From assembly GCA_020348625.1 (NCBI GenBank), contig CP070752.1:2539946-2550227 (forward strand): 10,282 bases of DNA, read 5' to 3'. This stretch comes from Deltaproteobacteria bacterium. Lineage in GTDB: Bacteria; Desulfobacterota; DSM-4660; Desulfatiglandales; B25-G16. The position numbers and the translations under genes are program-made. Each line of letters begins with the position of its first letter. Positions within the stretch are counted from its first letter, which is position 1. The notes under the pieces are model-generated. The model saw only the letters and a program-made list of their open reading frames with translations, had not been told where the DNA came from and did no database searches. Positions 1 to 5,986 of the stretch are shown here, piece after piece.

Positions 1-219
1 CCGTATACCCGCGCGTTGTTAGATTCTGTGCCCAAACTATCCCAGGAAGGGGAATTGCAGAGTATTGAGGGAAATGTTCCCAACCTGGTTACTCCGCCGC
101 CGGGATGTCGGTTCCACCCAAGGTGCCCGTATAGGAAAGGTGTTTGCAGTGTGGAATTGCCGGAATTGAGAAAAGTCGGGAAAAATCACCAGGTAGCGTG
201 TCATGTATTGCCGGAGTAG
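1..219 (+). CDS. Peptide/nickel-type ABC transporter ATP-binding protein, C-terminal fragment (DppD/OppD-like)
   Basis: This is the last 72 codons of a gene whose start lies left of the window; the frame is open from base 1 to the TAG at 217-219. The fragment begins with the PYTRALLDS motif, which follows the ABC domain in oligopeptide transporter ATPases. It then carries the family's C-terminal cysteine block, GCRFHPRCPY ... GVC ... VACH, known in DppD-type proteins to bind a [4Fe-4S] cluster. The protein would couple ATP hydrolysis at the inner membrane face to import of peptides or similar solutes. It lies 70 bases upstream of a second ATPase of the same family on the same strand, the usual DppD-DppF pair. 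The family is clear, the substrate is not; DppD rather than OppD is a guess from gene order. Confidence 0.88.
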   Translation, partial: PYTRALLDSVPKLSQEGELQSIEGNVPNLVTPPPGCRFHPRCPYRKGVCSVELPELRKVGKNHQVACHVLPE

Positions 220-222
220 TCA

Positions 223-266
223 TGGGCTGTTTTGGTTTTGAAAGTAGGTCTCAAACAAAGAGCCCA
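223..266 (+). repeat. Imperfect inverted repeat between the two ABC ATPase genes
   Basis: TGGGCT at 223-228 pairs with AGCCCA at 261-266. The inner flanks, a TTTTGGTTTTGA-like stretch and TCTCAAACAAAG, can extend the pairing with mismatches. It sits in the 70-base gap between the DppD-like and DppF-like genes and could form an intercistronic mRNA hairpin. No T-run follows, so it is not a clear terminator. Confidence 0.3.
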
Positions 267-289
267 ATTACTTTAAAAGCTGCTGGAAC

Positions 290-1318
290 ATGCACAAGAT
301 ATTAGAGCTAAAGAGACTGAAAAAGCATTACCCGATTCTGGGCGGCGTGCTTCGCAAGAAGATCAACTCGGTAAGGGCCCTGGATGGAATCGATCTGGAT
401 ATCTACCGTGGTGAATGTCTGGGAGTGGTGGGAGAGTCCGGGTGCGGTAAGACAACCGCAGGCAAGACGATTATCCGCTTGCACACTCCCACAAACGGAA
501 GCGTCTATTATTACCCCGAGGGCAGCGGACCCGAGGGCCGAATGGATATCGCATCCACAAAACTATCTGCGCTCAAAAGGCTCGGTATTCGAAGCAAGTT
601 ACAGATGGTCTTCCAGGACCCTACAACATCACTCAATCCCAGGATGCTTGCCAAGCACATTATAGCCGAGCCCATCAAGGTTCAGGAAAACATTGGTGGC
701 AGGGAACTTGAGGGCCGTATCATTGGGCTACTTCAATTGGTTGGGATGACCAGAGATCACCTGCTTCGCTACCCCCATGAGTTTTCCGGGGGGCAGAGGC
801 AGCGCATCGCTGTAGCCAGGGCCATCGCCACAAATCCTGAATTCATTGTGCTGGATGAGCCTACCTCTGCCCTGGATGTATCTGTGCAGGCCCAGATATT
901 GAACCTGCTGAAATCACTTCAGGAAAAACTCAACCTAACCTACCTTTTCGTGACACACCATCTCTTAGTGGTCAAATACATCAGCGATCGCACCGCAGTT
1001 ATGTACTTGGGCAAGATCGTTGAGCTTGGCAAAACACGCGATATTTTTTCAAGACCCATACACCCGTATACTCATGCGCTCTTGTCAGGTATTCCAATCC
1101 CGGATGTGGAGCACAAGAAACACCGCATCATCCTCACCGGTGATGTCCCGAGCCCGGTTAACCCGCCCCGAGGGTGCCGGTTTCACACACGATGTGCCTT
1201 TAGCGTTGACCGCTGCCGAATGGAAGACCCTGACCTTGCAGAAGTGGAAAAGGGACGCAGTGTGGCCTGCCACCGTCAGCATGAGATGGAGAAGCTCGTG
1301 TCAGACCGGTTTGGGTAA
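290..1318 (+). CDS. Peptide-type ABC transporter ATP-binding protein (DppF/OppF-like)
   Basis: A 342-residue ATPase that would energise a peptide or related solute importer together with the upstream DppD-like subunit. In order it shows Walker A GESGCGKT (48-55), Q-loop VFQDP (Q109), signature FSGGQRQ (165-171), Walker B FIVLDE (185-190), the H-loop His223, and the oligopeptide-transporter tail with Cys296, Cys302, Cys309 and Cys327 in the pattern that can hold a [4Fe-4S] cluster. The length is normal for DppF/OppF. The ATG at 290 has only a weak upstream GGA, but it starts the usual KILELKRLKKHYP N-terminus. One oddity is that the residue after the switch His is His224, where the family normally has Asp (VTHD). 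It is the last gene of the ABC operon, since a hairpin and a regulatory-looking gap follow. The permease and binding-protein genes would lie left of the window. Confidence 0.93.
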   Translation: MHKILELKRLKKHYPILGGVLRKKINSVRALDGIDLDIYRGECLGVVGESGCGKTTAGKTIIRLHTPTNGSVYYYPEGSGPEGRMDIASTKLSALKRLGIRSKLQMVFQDPTTSLNPRMLAKHIIAEPIKVQENIGGRELEGRIIGLLQLVGMTRDHLLRYPHEFSGGQRQRIAVARAIATNPEFIVLDEPTSALDVSVQAQILNLLKSLQEKLNLTYLFVTHHLLVVKYISDRTAVMYLGKIVELGKTRDIFSRPIHPYTHALLSGIPIPDVEHKKHRIILTGDVPSPVNPPRGCRFHTRCAFSVDRCRMEDPDLAEVEKGRSVACHRQHEMEKLVSDRFG

Positions 1319-1338
1319 GACTGAAACTCGTGCGAGGG

Positions 1339-1368
1339 GTCAAGCCTGCTCTTGACGCTTGTGTTTTC
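1339..1368 (+). terminator. Weak candidate terminator after the DppF-like gene
   Basis: GTCAAG (1339-1344) and CTTGAC (1351-1356) form a perfect 6-bp stem with a 6-base loop, starting 20 bases after the stop codon. A moderately T-rich stretch, GCTTGTGTTTTCT, follows from 1357. The stem is short and the T-tract interrupted, so efficiency would be partial at best. Confidence 0.35.
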
Positions 1369-1382
1369 TATACCCTTTATGT

Positions 1383-1420
1383 AAAAACGTTTTTGACTAG
1401 CTTGAATAATTCAATAAAAG
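1383..1420 (+). promoter_or_regulatory. Candidate promoter with palindromic operator
   Basis: A perfect 12-bp palindrome, AAAAACGTTTTT (1383-1394), is followed by a -35-like TTGACT (1393-1398), a 16-base spacer and a poor -10-like TAAAAG (1415-1420). A second palindrome, TTGAAT-A-ATTCAA (1402-1414), fills most of the spacer, the classic place for a repressor site. It lies before an IclR-family remnant and about 270 bases before the cyclase gene. It may drive the catabolic operon or may have belonged to the lost regulator. The palindromes are certain as sequence; the promoter role is inference. Confidence 0.35.
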
Positions 1421-1438
1421 AAAAGTAGGTCAGTTTAG

Positions 1439-1645
1439 TCAACAAGAGCCGTACTTAGCAATGGGGATCATCGACTCACAGATGTAGCTGCACCTATCCG
1501 CAATCACCTCGGCAAGGTCATTGCGGGGGTTGAGATACGCTTAATCAGTTCATCTCTCGGCAACAAAAGGAAGAAACAATTAATCACGGATGGCTGCGGG
1601 ACGGGTCGGGGAATTTCCACGGGCTTGGGTTATCAACCAGAATAA
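1439..1645 (+). pseudogene. Decayed C-terminal fragment of an IclR-family transcriptional regulator
   Basis: After the TAG at 1436-1438 the frame stays open for 68 codons to the TAA at 1643-1645, with no ATG start and no clear ribosome binding site. The translation contains DVAAPIRNHLGKVIAG followed, about 27 residues later, by GRGISTGLGYQPE. These match the end of the IclR effector-binding domain: an 'iAaPv.d..G.viA.l' strand, then a final helix ending 'I[S]..lGY', as in KdgR. The DNA-binding winged helix and most of the effector domain are missing; only about 120 bases separate this piece from the ABC operon. It is probably the remnant of a regulator of the neighbouring catabolic genes, cut down by a deletion. 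No mobile-element scar is visible at its left edge. A dead fragment is more likely than a functional small protein. Confidence 0.62.
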
Positions 1646-1676
1646 TCCGGCAAATATGTTAAGGACTAGAAAATAT

Positions 1677-1681
1677 GGAGG
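1677..1681 (+). promoter_or_regulatory. Ribosome binding site deciding the cyclase start
   Basis: GGAGG ends 5 bases before the ATG at 1687. The earlier in-frame ATG at 1675 overlaps this motif; its own candidate site is AAGGA at 1661-1665, nine bases away. The spacing and strength favour 1687. Confidence 0.55.
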
Positions 1682-1686
1682 CAAGA

Positions 1687-2454
1687 ATGGGAAAAGTACA
1701 AATCATTGACCTGAGTGTTCCTATCCAACCAACTCCACCTGATTCACCCTTAAAAGTAGACATTGAATATATTGACCATAAACAGGGCGCAAAAGTTTTT
1801 GGCCCCGTTTTCGGACTCAGAGATGGTGATTTTCCCGATGGTAACTTTTCGGCGGTCGAAAAGCTGACGCTGACCACTCACAGCGGCACCCACCTTGATG
1901 CCCCCTGGCATTATTGGCCCACATCGGAAGGAAAGCCTTCACGCACTATTGACGAAATCCCCTTGGAGTGGTGTTATTCCAACGGCGTGGTTCTGGATGT
2001 AACCCATAAAGAGGCAGGCGAGGAGATCGATATTGCCGATTTCAAAAAGGCCTTGGAGAAAATCGAATATACATTGAGACCTTTTGATATCGTTCTGGTG
2101 ATGACCGGAGCCACAAAACATTACGGAAAGCCCGATTATCCCCAGATGCACCCCGGAAACACCCGTGAGTCCACTTTGTGGTTGGTGGATCAAGGGATTA
2201 AGGTCATGGGAATCGACGCCTGGGGCTGGGACAAGCCTTTCGATACCATGGTCAAGGAGGTGCGTAAAGGCAAAAAGGAAAAACTCTGGGCAGCACATTT
2301 TGCAGGAAAAGAAAAAGAATACTGTCATATTGAGAATCTCACCAATCTGGATAAAATTCCCAAACCCTATGGGTTCAAAGTCGCGGTCTTTCCCATCAAG
2401 ATACAACACGCCGGTGGGGGCTGGGCCCGAGCGGTGGCCATCATAGATGAATAG
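1687..2454 (+). CDS. Cyclase-family metal-dependent hydrolase (kynurenine formamidase/isatin hydrolase superfamily)
   Basis: A 255-residue cytoplasmic enzyme of the 'Cyclase' family (PF04199), whose members hydrolyse cyclic amides, lactones or formamides using a divalent metal. The protein opens with the typical KVQIIDLSVPI strand. The family metal signature HSGTHLDAPWH supplies His65, His69, Asp71 and His75. The second conserved block has His204 and HIEN with Glu216, followed by NLDKIP, then a C-terminal strand ending WARAVAII. The length fits the family. The alternative ATG at 1675 would add only four residues, MEAR. A BKACE gene follows after 67 bases on the same strand, pointing to one operon in which this enzyme may open a ring or cleave an amide or lactone before the keto acid is split. 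The exact substrate cannot be read from the sequence; kynurenine formamidase itself is unlikely, as no tryptophan-pathway gene is nearby. Confidence 0.9.
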   Translation: MGKVQIIDLSVPIQPTPPDSPLKVDIEYIDHKQGAKVFGPVFGLRDGDFPDGNFSAVEKLTLTTHSGTHLDAPWHYWPTSEGKPSRTIDEIPLEWCYSNGVVLDVTHKEAGEEIDIADFKKALEKIEYTLRPFDIVLVMTGATKHYGKPDYPQMHPGNTRESTLWLVDQGIKVMGIDAWGWDKPFDTMVKEVRKGKKEKLWAAHFAGKEKEYCHIENLTNLDKIPKPYGFKVAVFPIKIQHAGGGWARAVAIIDE

Positions 2455-2521
2455 AAAACACGCTGCTATAACTCACAGTGTGCTTTGCATTCAAAACTAA
2501 TCGCTGAAAAGGAGAATAACT

Positions 2522-3397
2522 ATGAAGATGATCGTAACCGTTGCACCAACAAGTAATTTTCACGGAAAAGAAGCCAACCCCGCCTTACCCTTTTCTCCCC
2601 AGGAGGTTGCCGAGGCTGTTTATGAATGCTGGAACGAGGGCGCTTCCATTGTCCATATACACGGTAGGGACGAGAAGGGGCTGCCAACAAACGACCCCGC
2701 ATTCTTTCAAGAAGCTGATCGTTTGATCAGGGAGAAAAAATGCGACATCATTATCCAGCACAGTATGGCGCCGGCCAATCCGGTGTTGCTCGGACAGAAA
2801 GAGGGTGATGTCGATGATGGGACACGAACCACCACAACGGAGCCGCCGCCCGAGATGGCCAGCCTTGAGGTGGCGCCAAGCAATATTATAGCGGATGGAA
2901 AGGTGTATAATATGCTGTGGGACAGGCTCTGGGCCGAGAAGACCGCAAAATACCTCATGGAGAAGGGAATCAAACCAGAGGTAGAAATATATAACAACAG
3001 TGACATGGATGACCTTGAATACCTCATCGAGAATGGTGCGCTAGCCAAGCCCTACTATGTCAGTTTCGTATTGGGTATGCACCGGGTGAACAATCAGGCC
3101 TCCCGTTATTCTCCGAAACACCTAATGCACCTCGTGGATCTCCTGCCTTCAGATTCTCTATTTTCGGTACTGGGTATTGGCCCTGTTGAATTCCAGGCCA
3201 CGACCCTCTCTATTCTTCTTGGTGGAAATGTTCGTGTGGGTTTTGAGGATAATATTTATGTTGAGAGGGGAAGGTTGGCCAAGAATAACGCAGAATTAGT
3301 GGCCAAGATTGTCAGGATAGCACGGGAATTGGGGCGTGAAATCGCTTCGCCGAACGAGGTGCGGGAGATGCTTGGCATCCCCTCATTATCTTTGTAA
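2522..3397 (+). CDS. Beta-keto acid cleavage enzyme, BKACE/DUF849 family
   Basis: A 291-residue TIM-barrel enzyme. Family members use Zn2+ to condense a beta-keto acid with acetyl-CoA, giving acetoacetate and a new CoA ester; the founder is Kce of lysine fermentation. Visible marks are the HIH metal pair (His45, His47), Glu155 in PEVEIY, and the RVGFEDN motif (Arg238, Glu242 as third Zn ligand, Asp243), plus the usual tail AELVAKIVRIARELGREIA. The start is secure: AAAAGGAG ends 7 bases before the ATG. Compared with Kce as I remember it, the Glu that binds the substrate ammonium (Glu14) aligns with Phe13, and the substrate Thr106 aligns with Pro119. The substrate is therefore probably not an amino-keto acid. 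It is likely co-transcribed with the upstream cyclase-family hydrolase. The family call is firm and the substrate open. Confidence 0.93.
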   Translation: MKMIVTVAPTSNFHGKEANPALPFSPQEVAEAVYECWNEGASIVHIHGRDEKGLPTNDPAFFQEADRLIREKKCDIIIQHSMAPANPVLLGQKEGDVDDGTRTTTTEPPPEMASLEVAPSNIIADGKVYNMLWDRLWAEKTAKYLMEKGIKPEVEIYNNSDMDDLEYLIENGALAKPYYVSFVLGMHRVNNQASRYSPKHLMHLVDLLPSDSLFSVLGIGPVEFQATTLSILLGGNVRVGFEDNIYVERGRLAKNNAELVAKIVRIARELGREIASPNEVREMLGIPSLSL

Positions 3398-3765
3398 GAG
3401 TAAGACAGAGATATGAGGAAATCCCTCTGAGGAACTTTTTTTCGCCAGTATTGGTTTAGGCAATTCGCTGAGAATCCTTGACTATAAGCAGCTTCAATGG
3501 CCCGGAAGCATTCTCCCTCCTGACCGAGCATTTTAGTTTGTAGAAAAAGAATATATGACGGTACAGCCTTCCAAGGCATGTCCAAGAGATCTTGGAACAA
3601 ACAGCTATTGCAGCAGAAAAGGCGTGGCCCCCAATCTGTAAAGCCGCAAATTGGGTTTGGGCAATAGCACGTTAAGGCGTGAAGTTATCTGAAGTTTCGG
3701 ATGAATCCTACTCAAGCGCTGAATCTCTTGAGTCTGGCTCAACCCACATAATCTAAGGAGGAGAG
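3398..3765 (+). other. Intergenic leader region, no recognised gene
   Basis: This stretch of 368 bases contains no convincing gene. Just after the BKACE stop there is a short GAGG/CCTC hairpin followed by an uninterrupted run of seven T, a very weak terminator candidate. CCCAAT and ATTGGG flank a 14-base loop near 3630-3655. An open stretch at 3559-3675 gives a protein-like but unrecognised 38-residue translation. A longer minus-strand frame (3256-3600) overlaps the BKACE gene and resembles nothing I know. The right end holds a hairpin and the ribosome binding site of the molybdoenzyme gene. Confidence 0.5.
3710..3733 (+). promoter_or_regulatory. Hairpin in the molybdoenzyme leader
   Basis: ACTCAAG (3710-3716) and CTTGAGT (3727-3733) form a perfect 7-bp stem with a 10-base loop. 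It ends 21 bases before the ribosome binding site AAGGAGG (3755-3761) and has no T-run, so it is more likely an mRNA structure or protein site than a terminator. Confidence 0.35.
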
Positions 3766-5901
3766 ATGGAAAAAACCGTTCGAAGTGTATGCCAAGCGTG
3801 TCATTGTGAATGTGGGGTCATGGTCCATGTCGAGGATGGAAAAGTTGCGAAAGTACAGGGAGATCCCGAGCATCCTATGAGTAGAGGCTTCACATGTGTC
3901 AAGGGACGAGCAGAGCCCCAGCGTTTATACCACCCTGATCGCTTAACCTATCCCCTGAAGCGTGCTGGTGAAAGAGGAGAGGGAAAGTGGGAGAGAGTCC
4001 CGTGGGATGACGCCCTCAATGCAATCGCAAATAAACTGACAGAAATTAAGGAACAACATGGTTCAGAATCGATCGCCGCAATTCATGGTACGGGTCCAAG
4101 GGCATCGCTTTGCTCTACTCTTCTTCCCTTTGCACTTGGCAGCCCCAACAGGATAAGTGTTGATCTTCACATCTGCTATGCCCCATCGTTAGCGGCTGAA
4201 GGCGTAACCGTGGGACATTCTATCATGATGGAGGAGGGCCCGGATTACCAGGCCTCAAACTGTATCCTGGTTTGGGGCGGGAACCCACTCGTGTCACATC
4301 CCCCGAGAGGAAACGAGATAGTAGAGGCTCAGAAGAAAAGAAAGGCAAAGCTTATCGTCATTGATCCTCGCCAGACCCGTTTAGCCTCACAGGCCGATTT
4401 GTGGCTACAAATCAGGCCTGGCACTGATGTTGCGCTGGCTCTAGGCATGCTAAATGTAATCGTTGATAAGGGGCTCTATGATAAAGAATTTGTCGATAAA
4501 TGGTGTTACGGGTTTGACAAACTGAAAGAACGTATAAGGGACTATACGCCGGAAAAGGTAGCAGACATAACATGGATACCTGCTAGTAAAATCAGAGAGG
4601 CAGCCGGAATGTATGCTATGACAAAACCGGCAACTCTTCATCACCGGGTCGCTGTTGAACATAATGTCAACTCCACTCAAACGGACCGTGCCCTTATCAT
4701 CCTGATTGCCCTTACCGGAAATATTGACGTGAAAGGCGGAAATCTGCTGCCAATGGAGATTGAAGGATACATTCCGAGCGGTGCGCTTTCCGGCGGAGGG
4801 AAGTGGCTGAGACCAGGTCCGGAGGTTGAGGAAAAACGGCTGGGAAACAGAGAATTTCCCCTCATATCAGGGTCTGAAGCGAGGCTTCCATTTGTTACTT
4901 CTTTTCTTGCTGTTGAAGCAATGCTGACAGGGAAACCTTATCCATTAAAGGCACTATATTGTGCAGGAGCTAATCCAGTCATAAATGTCCAGAAGAGTAA
5001 AAGGGTATGGGATGCACTCAAAAGACTCGGATTACTTGTGGTCGCTGATTTCTTTATAACGCCTACTGCTGAATTGGCGGATTATGTGCTGCCGGTTACA
5101 ACATGGCTCGAGAGGGACGAGTGTTGTGACATTCCATATATGAACTACATTAGTGCGAGACAAAAAGTGATAGAGCCCATTTCTGAGTGCTGGGATGACT
5201 TAAAGATCGTGATAGAACTGATCAAAAGGATACCTTGGGCGAACAGAGACATCGTTCCATGGGATGATGTTACTGAATGTTACGACTGGATGGTCAAGGG
5301 TATGGGAATCAGCTTTGATGAGTTCAAACAGAAGGGGTATATAGTTGTCCCTATTGAATACAAGAAATATGAGGGAGAAGGGTTTGATACTCCTACTGGA
5401 AAAGTTGAACTTTACTCCACCATTTTTGAAAAATTTGGGTATGATCCCCTGCCCGGTTTTAATGAGCCACCAGAAAGTCCAGTGAGCACTCCGGAGCTCC
5501 TTAAGGAGTATCCTCTTATTCTCATAACAGGAAGCAGATGCATGGAGTATTTTCACTCCGAAGGGCGCCAGATCCCTCAACTGCGGAAGCGAGTACCTGA
5601 TCCGGAGATTGAGATACATCCTGGTACGGCAGGAGAGGCGAATATTAACGACGGAGACTGGATATGGATTGAAACGCCACAGGTCGAGGGCGAACGAATC
5701 AAGCTCAAGGCTAAGCTTACCTCCCACATTCATCCAAGAATTGTCCATGTACCCCATGGATGGTGGTTCCCAGAAAAGTCGGCCCCGGAACACGGCTGCT
5801 TCGATTCAAATATCAACGTCGTTATGTCGGCAGATCCTCCCAGAGAGGAGATATGCGGCTCTGTTCCGACGAGGGGTACCCTTTGTCGCATCTATAAATA
5901 A
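3766..5901 (+). CDS. Molybdopterin oxidoreductase, acetylene-hydratase-like branch of the DMSO reductase family
   Basis: A 711-residue enzyme binding a bis-molybdopterin cofactor and one [4Fe-4S] cluster. The N-terminus has Cys9-x2-Cys12-x3-Cys16 ... Cys44, followed by Lys46. There is no twin-arginine signal, so it is cytoplasmic. Cys137 in DLHICYAP is the probable Mo/W ligand. Later blocks are KLIVIDPRQTRLA (cofactor binding), LYDKEFVDKWCYGF, LADYVLPVTTWLER and, in the C-terminal barrel, TPTGKVELYS, PHGWWFP and CRIYK. Length and blocks follow acetylene hydratase of Pelobacter as I remember it, but that enzyme's catalytic Asp13 is His13 here, and its substrate-pocket Ile14, Ile142 and Trp179 align with Cys14, Tyr138 and Pro179. 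A true acetylene hydratase is therefore unlikely; a redox or hydroxylation step on an organic acid is more probable. The start is set by AAGGAGG four bases upstream. No iron-sulfur subunit gene adjoins it. Confidence 0.93.
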   Translation: MEKTVRSVCQACHCECGVMVHVEDGKVAKVQGDPEHPMSRGFTCVKGRAEPQRLYHPDRLTYPLKRAGERGEGKWERVPWDDALNAIANKLTEIKEQHGSESIAAIHGTGPRASLCSTLLPFALGSPNRISVDLHICYAPSLAAEGVTVGHSIMMEEGPDYQASNCILVWGGNPLVSHPPRGNEIVEAQKKRKAKLIVIDPRQTRLASQADLWLQIRPGTDVALALGMLNVIVDKGLYDKEFVDKWCYGFDKLKERIRDYTPEKVADITWIPASKIREAAGMYAMTKPATLHHRVAVEHNVNSTQTDRALIILIALTGNIDVKGGNLLPMEIEGYIPSGALSGGGKWLRPGPEVEEKRLGNREFPLISGSEARLPFVTSFLAVEAMLTGKPYPLKALYCAGANPVINVQKSKRVWDALKRLGLLVVADFFITPTAELADYVLPVTTWLERDECCDIPYMNYISARQKVIEPISECWDDLKIVIELIKRIPWANRDIVPWDDVTECYDWMVKGMGISFDEFKQKGYIVVPIEYKKYEGEGFDTPTGKVELYSTIFEKFGYDPLPGFNEPPESPVSTPELLKEYPLILITGSRCMEYFHSEGRQIPQLRKRVPDPEIEIHPGTAGEANINDGDWIWIETPQVEGERIKLKAKLTSHIHPRIVHVPHGWWFPEKSAPEHGCFDSNINVVMSADPPREEICGSVPTRGTLCRIYK

Positions 5902-5986
5902 AGAGCCTCGTTCTGTTTTGCCCTCATAAAAAAGCCGTGACTAACAGGACAATGATACGATAAGAGAGGCTTACCTCGGCGGAAGG

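Noticed and set aside
1939..2409. Minus-strand open frame of 156 codons inside the cyclase gene
   Set aside because: It is antisense to the conserved cyclase coding sequence, with phenylalanine- and cysteine-rich content typical of shadow translation.
1687..2454. Naming the cyclase-family enzyme kynurenine formamidase (kynB)
   Set aside because: Only superfamily metal-binding motifs are shared, and no tryptophan or kynurenine gene is nearby; the neighbours point to another pathway.
3256..3600. Minus-strand open frame of 114 codons overlapping the end of BKACE and the following gap
   Set aside because: Half of it is the complement of a firmly identified gene, the translation resembles no known family and no ribosome site precedes it.
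5200..5793. Minus-strand open frame of 197 codons inside the molybdoenzyme gene
   Set aside because: It lies wholly antisense to a well-conserved C-terminal domain and has no recognisable motif; it is a shadow frame.
3766..5901. Naming the complete molybdoenzyme acetylene hydratase
   Set aside because: Overall similarity is good, but the catalytic Asp and the hydrophobic pocket residues are replaced, so the name would imply a wrong activity.
5902..5986. Shared bidirectional terminator between the converging molybdoenzyme and dctM genes
   Set aside because: AGCCTC and GAGGCT occur at the two ends but about 55 bases apart, and the minus-strand mini-stem has only 4 bp; neither supports a call.
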